Of a DNA stretch of 64,000 bases, positions 9,962 through 20,653 are shown piece after piece. Under the pieces are notes generated by a model. The model did not search any database, was not told the origin of the DNA, and worked only from the letters and a program-made list of their open reading frames with translations. Location of the stretch: the NCBI GenBank assembly GCA_025766275.1, contig JAFKAC010000182.1, positions 1-64,000 of the forward strand, written 5' to 3'. Made by a program: the position numbers and the translations under genes. Origin of the DNA: Lactarius indigo (Eukaryota > Basidiomycota > Agaricomycetes > Russulales > Russulaceae). Position 1 is the stretch's first letter. Every line of letters begins with the position of its first letter.

Positions 9962-11694
9962 GTCCTTTTTCACAGCAAGCCCTGGTTGAGATACTCCCCG
10001 ACGATGTCCTTCTGAATATATTTCGACATTACCTGGATACCTCTCCACGACGTTGGCCTGAACTCGCTCACGTATGCCGAAGCTGGCGACAGATCATATT
10101 ATCATCACCTCTGGGTCTACATCTTCGACTTTACTTTACGTACGGAATGCCTGTCATGAAGAATCTAGATTGTTGGCCATCCTTTCCTCTCGTTGTGGAC
10201 TACGTAGGATATCCCGTACACCGTCCCCCTGCTCCCGAGGATGAGGACAATATCATGGCCGCCCTCGAGCAATCTGATCGTGTTTGCACCATCGGCCTCA
10301 CCATCTCGAACTCGCTCCTGAAAAAACTTTCCGCAATCTCTGAGCCATTTTTGGAGCTAGAAGAACTTTCCCTTTTGTCTAAAGATAATGTGCAGTTGAC
10401 CCTCCCCAGCGCTTTTCGGTGGGGCCATCGCCTTCGTACTCTCCACTCTACCAGGATTGCCTTTTCCTCGCTCCCGCAGCTTCTTTTACCCTCCCAGGAC
10501 CTAGTAGATCTTCAACTCCACGAAATTCCCGGTGTTGGGTATTTTTCCCCAGAAGCGTTTGCAAATGCCTTGTGCGGGATGACCCGACTTGTAACGCTTT
10601 CACTCCATTTCCTTTCTCTCCCCCCCCGCCAAAACTACCTCGGCTTGCCTCCTCCGCCAGGGGACCGCGTTGTTCTCCCGGCTCTCACCTGCTTCAGATA
10701 TCGAGGAATTAGCAAGTACCTGGACAGTCTCGTAGCCAGAATCGATGCTCCTCGTCTCGGGGATATCAATATCACGTTCTTCAACCAACCCACCTTGGAC
10801 GCTTTGCAACTTGGCCTATTCATCGACCGCATAGAAACGCGGAGGTCACCTCTTCGAGCAGATATTCTATCCTCCGTGGGTGCCATTTCCATCGCCATCA
10901 CCCAGCCAGGGATCTTTCATACATGGCTTAAATTGCAAATATCGTGCAAGCAATTAGACTGGCAGTTGTCCTCCATTTTTCAGATTTGTGACCATTTTTC
11001 TACTTTCCTATTCAGTGTAGAAGACCTAGGCATCGACATGATTGGACCGTCAAGTGTGCCGGATGACATGGACGATGAACAATGGCTGCGACTTATCCGC
11101 GTATTCGACGGCGTTAAAGACTTTCGTCTGGCTGGCGAACTTGCAACAGACGTCTTGCGTGCTCTACGTCCAACTGACGAGGGGCATAAAATTGTGCTCC
11201 CTTCACTGCGATATCTTTATGTACAAAAGCCTGTGTCCATGCGGCGTGGGCCATCGCGGGACTCCGTGGAGTCATTTCTCACCCAGCGTCAACTTTCCAA
11301 TCACCCCGTACAAGTATATTACGATTCGCCACTGGCGCCGGAGCCGGGATTCCTGCAGGAGCCGGTATTACCGGAGGGGTCGGGATTACTGGAGATGCCG
11401 GGAATCCCGGAGAGGCTGGAATTCCCCTGGAGGTCGATATTATCGTTGGCGCGTTTCTCGGAGCTGGCACGGCTGGGGCCTCAGCTGCAGTGGCGGCGAC
11501 GGGAGCAGGAGCAGCGGCGGGAGCAGGAGCAGCGGCGGGAGCAGGAGCAGGAGCAGGTGCAGTGGTGGCGGCGACGGGAGCAGGAGCAGCGGCAGGAGCA
11601 AGAGCAGGAGCGGCGGCAGCGGCAGCGGCAGTGGCGACAGGAGCGGCAGCGGTGGCAGGAGCGGCAGCGGTGGCAGAAGCAGGAGCAGCGGTAG
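9962..11694 (+). CDS. F-box/LRR-like protein, copy B (probably spliced to copy A)
   Basis: The open frame encodes EILPDDVLLNIFRHYLD then WPELAHVCRSWRQII, a second F-box, followed by a body parallel to copy A: PPAPEDEDNIMAALEQSD, LVARIDAPRLGDINI and a similar ending. No ATG precedes the F-box in frame: a TGA at 9955 blocks extension and the first Met (10147) lies after the F-box. A 50-bp GT-AG intron (9912-9961) joins copy A residue RGT to G-PFSQQALVEI in exact phase, so A and B may form one roughly 1040-residue protein with two F-boxes. The C-terminus is unlike copy A: about 65 residues of Arg/Glu/Gln encoded by a minisatellite. Alternative: copy B uses an unseen first exon or is decaying. 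Confidence 0.65.
11494..11690 (+). repeat. GC-rich minisatellite of gcaggagcagcgg units
   Basis: Imperfect tandem units (ggagcaggagcagcggcg and variants) fill the last 200 bp of F-box copy B. In its frame they encode REQEQR-type repeats; the +1 frame gives Gly/Ser/Arg runs and the +2 frame Ala/Gly runs, which explains the extra open frames here. Confidence 0.85.
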
Positions 11695-11739
11695 CAGGAA
11701 CAGTGGTTGCTGATTTACCGGAACACTAGTTGATACTCT

Positions 11740-12300
11740 TTTTTTATTCTATACCGTTCGCGTTCCTGACCACGCTTTTTTATAGCTTTGCACTTCTCTC
11801 AGGCTTTCTGTCCGTCTGCTGTGTAATATATGTCTTGTTTTCGCGAAAAACATGGCGGTGATGTATGTAAAAAAGTACACAAGTGAACGGCATGGCATGT
11901 GTAGGCAAGTGCTAAAAACACAGGGTATTTTATCTCCCTTCTCCTGAGCTGTGTGCAACCGACCTTAGTGCGAGGGTAAGGAAAAGTTGCCCTCGGTACC
12001 CCGTATCTTCTCATGATCGGCGATGTTGGCCTGGGACTCGTAGACAGTAATGACAGGTTCCTGCTTTCGCTGGGGGTGGGATAAGGAGAATCAATTTCGG
12101 ATCCACCCGTATTGTAGATAAGCCCACACCTCGCTCCATTGGCCAAGGAATCCGACGTAATAGATCCGAGTCGTCTCGGCGCCTTGGGACGCTGGAAAGA
12201 ACAGAGTGACGGAAGACACGTTCGAGAACTTCGCGGGCCTGCGAGTTTCGGGGACGTAAGCTCTGAATCTCATGGCACAAAGGATCTTGGGTCACGCTGG
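11740..12300. repeat. Segmental duplicate, partner of 3398-4010
   Basis: This is the better-preserved copy of the 3' flank and 3' exons of the PITH gene. The partner lies directly downstream of MED25. The F-box genes and the hAT element now separate the two copies. Confidence 0.78.
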
Positions 12301-12898
12301 CTTACTTGACCGCATACTCCCCCACTTCGCGTCCTACAGCGACATCGAACTGTTGCAAAGGCTCCTTGTCCGCGGCGTCTTCAAAGTCGAAATTGTCCAC
12401 GTTTGCGAACTGCGGTTGGGTCGTAGAGAGATCACGTAGTGGGAGACAACGACACTCACGAGTGCGACTTTAGCAGGCGTCTGATCGCCTGGACCGGATT
12501 TGAGCAGGAGTGAACGCAGCTTCACGGATCCAGTGAAGGGGACGCGGATGATGCTGTCTCGCGTCGTTCATGAGTGAGCGGTCGTAAGAATAGGAGGCCC
12601 CGGTACCGACAGCTGATCGTCCGCGTCCGACTCGATGTACTATGTACGCGTCGAATGAAGTCCCGGGAATCGTGGGAAAAACGGTACTCACCACTTGTTC
12701 ATCCATGCGCTCGTCCCATGGTTTGATCACTCGCTCCCCCCCGTGGTCCGAGTTGAGCGCAACGACGTTGCTGCGGTCGATGTGCGCAAACAAGTTATCG
12801 GAGGGTCCGCCGTTGCTTGTATGGTCATGGTCGTGAGAGTGGTCATCACCGTGTGCATGTTCGCCGCAGTTGTGGCCGTGGTTATCATGGTGCGACAT
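11965..12898 (-). CDS. PITH-domain protein (PITHD1-like)
   Basis: Six exons on the reverse strand, 12898-12692, 12639-12611, 12553-12460, 12409-12306, 12238-12130 and 12069-11965, sum to exactly 216 codons, as in PITHD1 (about 211 residues). The protein starts MSHHDNHGHNCGEH, a His-rich leader, then NLFAHIDRSNVVALN and VIKPWDERMDEQ. PITH core blocks follow: IESDADDQ, VPFTGSVKLRSLLL, FANVDNFDFEDAADKEPLQ, REVGEYAVK, PAKFSNVSSVTLFFPASQG, TTRIYYVGFLGQWSE and VITVYESQANIADHE. PITH proteins bind the proteasome lid or act in transcription; which applies here is not shown. Truncated copies flank the hAT element at 4.0 and 8.1 kb. Confidence 0.92.
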
Positions 12899-13288
12899 GG
12901 CTGATTGATTGGACATCGACATCATCGCCGCCCCACTCATTATAGCACCCGTCACGTGATGGCGAATATAAACCCCATTCGCAATGTTCACACCTTGTCC
13001 TTTCCCACTGACCATATGGTGCGTAATTTTGTTCTTTGAGCATCCGCGTAGAGGATGCATTACTTGTAATTTGCGTTCGATGGCCATCAACCTCACACCA
13101 AAGGGGCACAAACGCCTATGTGCCCTGGGGACGATGGTATGAGACAATTACCACAGTTCTGATTTTTCACCTTGCCTCTTCCCACCCATGATCCCTTACC
13201 ATGACTGAACGTTTTTTAAATTTTTCATTTGTTTAGGTCCTGATACTCTCCCATATGCGTGAACGGGAATACAACATTGTATAGTGTC

Positions 13289-15247
13289 TCAGAAGAATTT
13301 CGACAAGACAACTTCGGTGTCGCAGATCTCAATGCCCTGGCTCACACCAGGCACGACTTCCGCGGCAAGGGTCTCAGCGACCTTCCCATTTGCAGTCTCG
13401 TACGTCCGTCCTCCCCAGATTATACCCTCTGTAGTATTTGCGGTCCCATGTATCACAAATAATAATTATGACTCGGAGTATACCCCCAAGGACGGTCAAA
13501 CTATGGCGTCTTGTGGGACTGGAAATCGCTTGATGGCGATAGCAGCCGGCTACCTCCCGGGCCCCGACAAGCTGAGGTCGATGAGGACAGAACCGCGCGT
13601 ACCAGATGAGGACGCGTTGAGGTTAATGAACAGCGCGGTTTGAAGAACGCGTGGCCAGACACCCATATGTCGTTGATCTCCATTTTGACTACGCGTGTGA
13701 GACCCGATGGCTCGATAGCTTCTGCGGCGATGATGCCTGCATAACAGACTAGTTGTACGTGCGACGCAAGTGGCTGCGGAAGCTGCGAACCGTCTAAATG
13801 GAGCGGCTCAGCATAGTGGGTTGAACCTGTTCGTTCAAAGCTCAGTGAAGGAATAGTGCAGCAGAGTACGATGCACGAAAATGTATTTGTAACCAAGGCT
13901 GGAAGTACAGCTCGTTATGCCGAGCTGGCCGGCAAGTAGAGCAAAATCGAGACGCCATAGCTCCGCGCCCGCCGTGTTGCCCACGCCCGGAGTAAGTTAC
14001 CAAGGCACGCATAGTTGTTCGTCCCCCCGAGCACGTAGGTCAGACCTCTTTGTTACACCGCTGCAATGTTCGGCGTAAATCTCGTGAGGTTACCCCTGAT
14101 GCCCGACTTGGACATGAGGTCTTGCAAGACGTTGGGAGTGCCGGCGTATACCAACCGCTGTAGTGACCCTGCGAGATCCTGCAACATGATTGTACGAGTG
14201 AGGGCCGTGAAAGTATGGCTCGGTCTGCGAGCCTGCAGGGGACGGGTGGACGCCGCTCTTTGCGGCGAGAACGCGGTAGGCATGCTAGTGTGCGAAGACT
14301 CGGACCCCGCAAAGGCCGCTCCCTGTAGTAGGCCTCTTCCCGAGAACGTCGTTAGCGGCTTCCGTGACGTTTTCCGTGAACGCCATCCATCTGCGTGTAC
14401 ACGCGTGCAGGGAACCGTGGACGGTGAACCCTTTCCCCCCTAAATACTGACCACGCAAAACCTACTTAATGCGAGACGTATTGCTGAACACCGAAGGAGA
14501 TGTTCCGTGCCCTGTTGCTTATGTACAGATCGGCTTCGTTTCCTATCTCAATAGCCTCTAGTGTGACGTCCAAATCTTTGAAAGGCCGCGAGGCAAACAC
14601 GATGGCGGTCGCCTCGAGAATTAGTCGCGATATTGAGTCGACCAAACTTGGCCCCTAAGTGACTCGTGTTCTTGCAAAACAATAATCTGATGAGCACTGC
14701 AGCTGCGTTAAATGAATCGGATCTCCCGAATAGTCACCGGGGGGGGGCAAGAGATGGAAATTGTTCTCAGTGGACCTAAGACAAGGGACCGTCGTCGAGA
14801 TTTCTAGAAATTTACTGTCCGAGAACTGGGCAAACAACGACGTCATGAGAACCGGCTGGACGAAACTCGCACCCGACGACGACTACGTACCTATACTGAC
14901 GAGTCAAAGTCAGTGCGATCTTCCGAGTTGGCCCCGATCTGGAATACCACTGGTTATCCTGCAAGTCCCTTCAAGTTGTCCAATATGTTGAAGAATAACG
15001 GGTTCCTGGTGCCTCACCCGATCCAATCGACCCGCCTGTCTTGCCCGAGAGAAAACGAGACGAATGAGTGCGACAGTACTTGCGCAGATGGCGGGGTGGC
15101 CAGCGGAATGGTGACCGTGACTGCCTGCGCTGACGACAAACATGTCCAATTCAGCACGAACAGAGGTAACAGCCTCGCGCGACTGGGCGAAAAGACGACC
15201 ATAGCGGGAACGCCTCGGGATGCGACCGTTATATTTATACGAGACAA
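13289..15247 (-). pseudogene. GH79 beta-glucuronidase-like pseudogene
   Basis: The reverse strand starts with a plausible signal peptide (MVVFSPSRARLLPLF at 15202), then VTVTIPLATPPSAQVLSHSFVSFSL and DWIG, the usual N-terminus of fungal GH79 proteins. The same frame then reads TGA (15014-15016), NPLFFNILDNLKGLAG, TAA (14954-14956), IGANSEDRTDF and TAG (14891-14893). Further on are LEAIEIGNEADLY (catalytic acid region), SIRGNL-like blocks near 14100, GVGNTAGAELWRLDFALLAGQ, IAAEAIEPSGLTRVV, LFINLNASSSGTRGSV and the C-terminal WGGRTYETANGKV. Successive blocks are in different frames. At least three in-frame stops plus several frameshifts mark a dead gene. Confidence 0.87.
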
Positions 15248-15527
15248 CAGATGGAAAGGATAGCTGTGCAGGTCATGAGGACGGTCACGCTAAACCCACG
15301 ATGGCAATCGACTGGATTTCGGGCGGTGTGACGAGAACGCGAGATACATGGCAGAGGGGAGCACGATGCTCCATGTTGTACTATGTGGAGGTTAACGTGC
15401 ATCGGTGGGCGAGTGAGAATCTTAATCGGTCACTGCTTTAATGAAACACTCCTAGAAGGCTTCTGAATGCGTGCGTTGGATGTTCGACATAGTAATAATA
15501 CATCCGGATCACTGGATACCGTTACAT

Positions 15528-16711
15528 TTACCGTGTTTGCAAGGTCCTCCCACTAAAAGCAATTCTTAACACCGCGATCAACGCACGGACAGAAGGGAGG
15601 GACGTACGTCACGGTCTTTCTTTCTGAACTCGCAGCCTCCGTTTTGGCCCTATTCAGCACCTTCTGGAACTCGGACACGCGGTGACGCATACGGGATTGC
15701 ATGTACGCTTTTGAACACTTGATGTGATAGTGGAGATAGTCGCGGAAGAGCTCGATGTGCGAGATGGTGCCGGCGGCGACGTTAGGATTGGCAAAGTGGC
15801 GCGGGAAGAGGACAAAGGTAACATAGCCGATGTCCTCTGAGTCTTTTAGACCCGGGACCTGCCTGATTTCGAGCGGAGGTTCGCGGTTTGTGAAAAGCAC
15901 CTGAGGTGCGTTCTGAATCTGTGGTAGCCGTCGTGCGTCCACAAATTCCTGAGGGCGTGATTAACTTTTGAAGGAATCAATCAGGGTGGGTTGAAAGAAC
16001 CTGCAGGAAGACCCTTCCAAAGATGCGGTCTGTCTCTTCTCGGAAGACTGTGGAGAAGATGACAGTAACTCGGTCGTGTGCAGCTTGGATATAGATAGCT
16101 TCCTCGTTGCGATAATGTATGGCCATCAGATCTCCTTGCCCAGAAGCAGAAGTTTCAAGCTCCTTCTGCTTTTTGAATGCTAGCTCGAAGGGCGCCGCCA
16201 GCGCATTTCGCTTCATGAGTGCAATGGAGTGGATGAAACTGTCCCTTTGCTCTTCATGATGGTCGGTAAGGTAGACAAACCAAGCCCCCTTGAAAACTCA
16301 CCGCCTTCGGGAGGTGCCGTATCGAGATCGATGACGAGGCTGACATTGTACTCGGGCTCTGGCTGCGCCTGTACGAGCGACCCGTACTCTCGTCGAATGA
16401 CGTCGAGAGCGCCATAGCGGACAAGCTCGTCCCAGCAATGAATGTGCATGGAAAGAAGAAGTGCGGTCTTGCGCTCAGGCGTGGAGAGGTGAAACCTGAC
16501 ACCGTCGAAATCTACGAACTGCACATCGAGAGAGGTGGGCCTATATGATAAGGTAAGATCTCAGCGCCCGAGAGATATGTGCATCGGGGTAGTTGCACAC
16601 TTTGAGAATTTGTCCACCAAGGTGGTTTGGATAATATAGTTATGCGGCTATTGACTATCTGTGAGCAACGTCGACACGGACGAAGAGAGAACAGACCTCG
16701 AGCAGGATCAT
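15528..16711 (-). CDS. ARPC2: Arp2/3 complex 34-kDa subunit
   Basis: Six exons, 16711-16697 (only MILLE), 16647-16601, 16540-16302, 16251-16001, 15948-15608 and 15552-15528, sum to 306 codons (305 residues; the family is about 300). The subunit forms the core of the actin-nucleating Arp2/3 complex with ARPC4. Diagnostic blocks: DVQFVDFDGVRFHLS, EPEYNVSLVIDLD, DSFIHSIALMKRNA, IHYRNEEAIYIQAAHDR, VTVIFSTVFREETD, APQVLFTNREPPLEI, IGYVTFVLFPRH, ELFRDYLHYHIKCSKAYM and the tail KTVTGRTLQTR. Divergent from eIF4B with 212 bp between start codons. Confidence 0.95.
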
Positions 16712-16923
16712 TGTGGATGAGTTGGTGGGTGATTGACTTTTGACTTGATAAAGCCGTGCCGGGCCAAATAACGGTAAAGCATCACATTGACCGTCGACCA
16801 AAAAATTAGTGTGCAACTCTACACTGCGACAAGCGAAATTACACGCAAGATGGGTCAGATACCCCTTCCTCAACACCCTTCCTAGCTCACAATGTTCTCC
16901 CAGCGCCGAAAAAGGGTCAAAAA
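16712..16923. promoter_or_regulatory. Shared divergent promoter region, ARPC2 / eIF4B
   Basis: This 212-bp interval separates the start codons of the ARPC2 and eIF4B genes and must hold both 5' UTRs and promoters. No clear TATA box is seen; assignment rests on gene arrangement. Confidence 0.6.
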
Positions 16924-18734
16924 ATGTCTTTGAACGAGTTCCTGGGTGATACCAGTCAGCGTTCCCAAGCCATCACCTCCACATCCAATTTTTTAAACTG
17001 ATGGCGCTACAGCCTTGGGTTCTTGGGCGGATGAGATGGATGCATTGCCGACAGCCCGTATGTACTCTCGTGTAGCTGTGCGCTGGGCCTTACTTTCTCC
17101 AACCCCACAGCTGCTGCGAGAGGAGATGACGATCGCGGAGACCGCCGAGGAGGGAGGGACGATTTTCTATCATCCAGGCGTGCGTCTCTCGTTTCTGTCG
17201 TTTCTTTTGGTCTCCATTGACCGAATTTGCCAACTCAAGAGGATAGACAGGCTTTCCCTCCAAGGGAAGACCTCCCCTTGCCTACTCAGCCCCCCTATAC
17301 GGCTTTCGTTGGAAATTTGGCCTTTGACCTGACCGAGAACGATCTCGAGACCTTTTTTGATGGCTTGAAAGTGCGCTCACGTGTCGGACTTTGTCAATGA
17401 CGCCCACTCACCTTTCAGCTTCTATAGACGAAATCTGTCAAGGTTATCAAGGATCGCGATGAACGACCGAAGGGCTTCGGTTACGTGGAGTTTGAGGATT
17501 TGGACGATCTCAAAGCTGCTCTCACAAAGACCGGAGCGGTAAGCTTTTCTTATAACTTGCCAAATTGTGTCCTTCCTCAATGAGACGTGACGTATAGACT
17601 TTGGCGGGAAGAACGGTTAGAGTGAGCGTTGCCGAGCCCCGTATGTCTATTTCATCTAAGGTTGAGATCGCCCATCTGACGGACGTATCTTAGCCAAGGA
17701 ACGTTCTGGTCCAGGCGGCTTTGAAGACCCGAAGTTCTCCGGCGAATGGCGACGGCAGGGACCTCTTCCTGATCGGGATTCTTCACGTAGGCGCTACGAT
17801 GGACCGCCGGCTGACCGTTCAGCCGCAGCACCTCCTTCAGTTTCTGATACTTCTAGTGACTGGCGTTCTAATCGTCCTTTGCGACCTCCGCCACCTCCTG
17901 AGTCCGAAGGTGCTTCAAGACGCAAGAACTCGTCGTCTTTTGCCTCGGAGAGCGCGGCGGACAAAGAAGAAACGTGGACTATCGGCAGCAAATTCAAGCC
18001 GAGTGAAGATGAGGGAACGGGCCGTAAGTTTGGCTCGTTCAGAGCACGCGGTGATATGCCACCTCCGTCTGGCCCGCCCGAATCCCCTGCAGATAATGAC
18101 TGGAGGAGCGGGCCTCGAGCAGGTCTTTCGTCACGCAGCAGTACATCTCGTACGTCGATGGTCACTCCCCCCCCCCTTCTGATCATTTTCTCACTTTGAG
18201 GCCACCCAGCGACATCGTCCACCCCACCCACACCCCAGATCACCCGCCGCAAACTTGAACTCTTGCCACGCTCGGGAAATACTTCTACAACCCCCTCTCC
18301 TCTCGCCTCTCCCAAAATGGCTCAGAGCAATCCTGCCAATCGGCCTAGCCCCTTCGGTGCCGCTAGGTTCGTATATACAGCACCGCTTGCCTTAATCACA
18401 CACTGACGGGGGTTCTAGACCAGTGGACGTGACAGCAAGGGAAAAAGTCATCGCCGAACGCCTCGATAAGGAACGCGAAGCCACCAAAGATCGTGTTGGG
18501 CAGCATTCCATGTCGCGCAGCAACTCGCGTCAAGGAGCGCCGCGGACGCCGCCTTTCGGCCGCAGTGGCGATATATCACTTCCTCCTTCGCCGCGGGTGT
18601 CACACGATACGAGTATTCGTCCTACTTTCAGTTTTGCAGCGGCGGCTGGTGGGAAGAGGGACGACGAACCTAAGGAAGACGAAGGTCCAAAAGTGAACGA
18701 CATCACGGAACAACTGGGAGAGGTCACCATTTGA
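16924..18734 (+). CDS. eIF4B: Translation initiation factor eIF4B
   Basis: Nine exons, 16924-16954, 17013-17057, 17111-17179, 17240-17370, 17428-17538, 17598-17640, 17694-18149, 18210-18366 and 18419-18734, sum to exactly 453 codons. The start MSLNEFLGDTTLGSWADEMD is the conserved fungal eIF4B N-terminus. One RRM follows: TAFVGNLAFDLTENDLETFF (RNP2) through KGFGYVEFEDLDD (RNP1). The rest is Arg/Gly/Asp/Ser-rich, with EDPKFSGEWRRQGPLP, TWTIGSKFKPSED and RRKLELLPRSG blocks that recur in relatives. The protein stimulates the eIF4A helicase during mRNA scanning. It converges with the cyclophilin gene, with 297 bp between stop codons. Confidence 0.94.
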
Positions 18735-19031
18735 TTATTATCCCCCAATCGAAATGATACACGTCTCCACATGATCTCACTATCTTTTTTTTTTTTTTAC
18801 TTTTTGGATCTCGCTTCTCTCTACTCACGTCCACGCATACCTGCACGCAAAGCATTTTTCTGCAGAAATTATCAAAGTTTGCAGTTGTAGCCGCGCCGTT
18901 GTCTGCCTTATAGTCGACATGTACAATGTTCGAGTTTGACGATTTCCTTCTCACGAAGTAACTTTATATACTAGTCTCGTTTTACACGGACACCAAGTCG
19001 AGTTGATGTGGAGTAGAGAATAAATCAAAGA

Positions 19032-20387
19032 TTATCGTCTCCTGTGCAACTCTGGGTCGACGAACTTCATCCTTCCCCGTCCTAGGTGCAAATCATGAGT
19101 AACGCCGAGAATGAGAAAGAAAAAAAGAAAAACCCTTGAATCGCACGCCGTTTGTAGATGGCGTCTCTTGCTCGTGATGTCGCTTAAGCCGTTCCAGTTC
19201 ACGCTTGCGCTCGGCTTCCAATCTCTCGTTCTCCTCGCGCTCTAGCCGTGCATCATATTCTTCTTCGGTCTCCTTCCGCTCCCCCGAGGGCTCGTTCTCC
19301 TCGATAGGTGCCGGCGAGCGAGGGCGTTCCTTGTCCTGTCGGTGTTTACGCTTGTGCTTCCGTTTGTGCCGCTTGTCGTCCTCCTCGCCCTCGCCACCAG
19401 AAGATGGAGAGCGACGACGACGCTTGTGTCGCTTGCGGCTCTTCTTGCCCTCGCCGTCAGATGCATCTTCAGATTCGCTAGCGCTCACGGAGAGCTCTTT
19501 CGCTGCCAAAGTAATCTAATAAGCGATGGGCTATTTTTTTTTCCAAAATAAAGAGAAACACACGAACGCGGCGGGGCCTGTTTCTTCCGCAGCTCGAGCT
19601 CGCCGCAGTTGAATATGATCACGGGGACCGCAGGTCGATCTTTCTCGTCTGTGGCCACTTGCGCGACCTTGCGGACCACGTCGTCGAAACCCCGGATGAC
19701 TTTGCCAAACACGACGTGCTTGCCTATAATTACGTGTGCGTGAGCCCAGCTCAATCTAGGGGACGAAGGGAACACGTTACCGTTGAGGTGGGGACAAGCG
19801 CGCAGGGTAATAAAAAACTGCGAGCTGTTGGTGTTCGGACCGCGGTTGGCCATGCATAGCAACCTGTCATGATGCGTCAACTTATGATGCACCACGACCA
19901 GAGGTAGGTTAGGGCCGACCCTTCAGCGTCCAAAGGGTGCGTGAGATCTTCGTCGGCGAAGGGACCGCCGTAAATCGACTCTCCACCTGTCCCATTTCGT
20001 TTCGTGAAATCTATCGGACAGTTAGACTACAGCGGCGTGTGAAACGCGGGCCAGTGGGGTACTACCTCCTCCTTGGACCATGAAGTCGGCGATCGAGCGG
20101 TGAACTATACTGTTCTTGTAATACAACGGTCGGTCAGAGAGGGGGGAGAGGCCTTTCTCCCCAGTACATAGTACGCGGAAGCTAGAAGGAGATAATTAGC
20201 CCGTGTGTGAGAAAATACATGGTTGAGACGTACTTTTCTGATGTCTTGGGAACAACATCGTTGAACAGTTCGAATATTACTCTGCGAACCTGTTAGGTTG
20301 AACAGAAGAGAGCAGACTTGAAAATGCGGACCTCCCGACTGGTGAACCGTCAATGGAAAAGTCCATGAAAACCCTTGGATGAACCAT
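19032..20387 (-). CDS. Cyclophilin-type peptidyl-prolyl isomerase with charged C-terminal tail
   Basis: Eight exons, 20387-20332, 20281-20234, 20181-20066, 20010-19920, 19863-19781, 19723-19568, 19502-19134 and 19081-19032, sum to 323 codons. The cyclophilin domain starts [18 protein letters not shown] and continues [48 protein letters not shown] and [15 protein letters not shown]. The tail is Lys/Arg/Glu-rich ([27 protein letters not shown]) and ends [16 protein letters not shown] tail of this kind is typical of nuclear PPIG/Cyp-type cyclophilins linked to splicing and CTD binding (inference). Divergent from the GTPase gene, 266 bp between starts. Confidence 0.93.
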
Positions 20388-20653
20388 GTTACTCTGAGCC
20401 TTCGTGAGCGAACTTGAAGAAGACGGGGAGCGGGGCCGGACTGCCAACAATTGTAATAAATTACATAATTTACTTTAGCTTAATGGACATGCGCTTTTCC
20501 GAGCATCGCGGCATGGCAGGGCCGCCGCGCGTGAGTTAATTGGGAGGCATCACAACGCAATCTCTCCTCTCTCTTCCCTATACCCACCCTCTCTTCGGTC
20601 TGGCTACCGTATGACGCGCTGTCATAACTCCTTTCCTTAGTTTATATCATAGG

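Noticed and set aside
11042..11729. Gly/Ser/Arg-rich and Ala/Gly-rich frames
   Set aside because: They are alternate-frame readings of the minisatellite at the end of F-box copy B.
12470..13147. One 225-codon reverse-strand protein
   Set aside because: It reads through PITH introns and promoter; the true PITH protein starts at 12898 and needs five introns removed.
17794..18315. Reverse-strand 173-codon frame
   Set aside because: Antisense of the eIF4B exon; the + strand gives the conserved protein.
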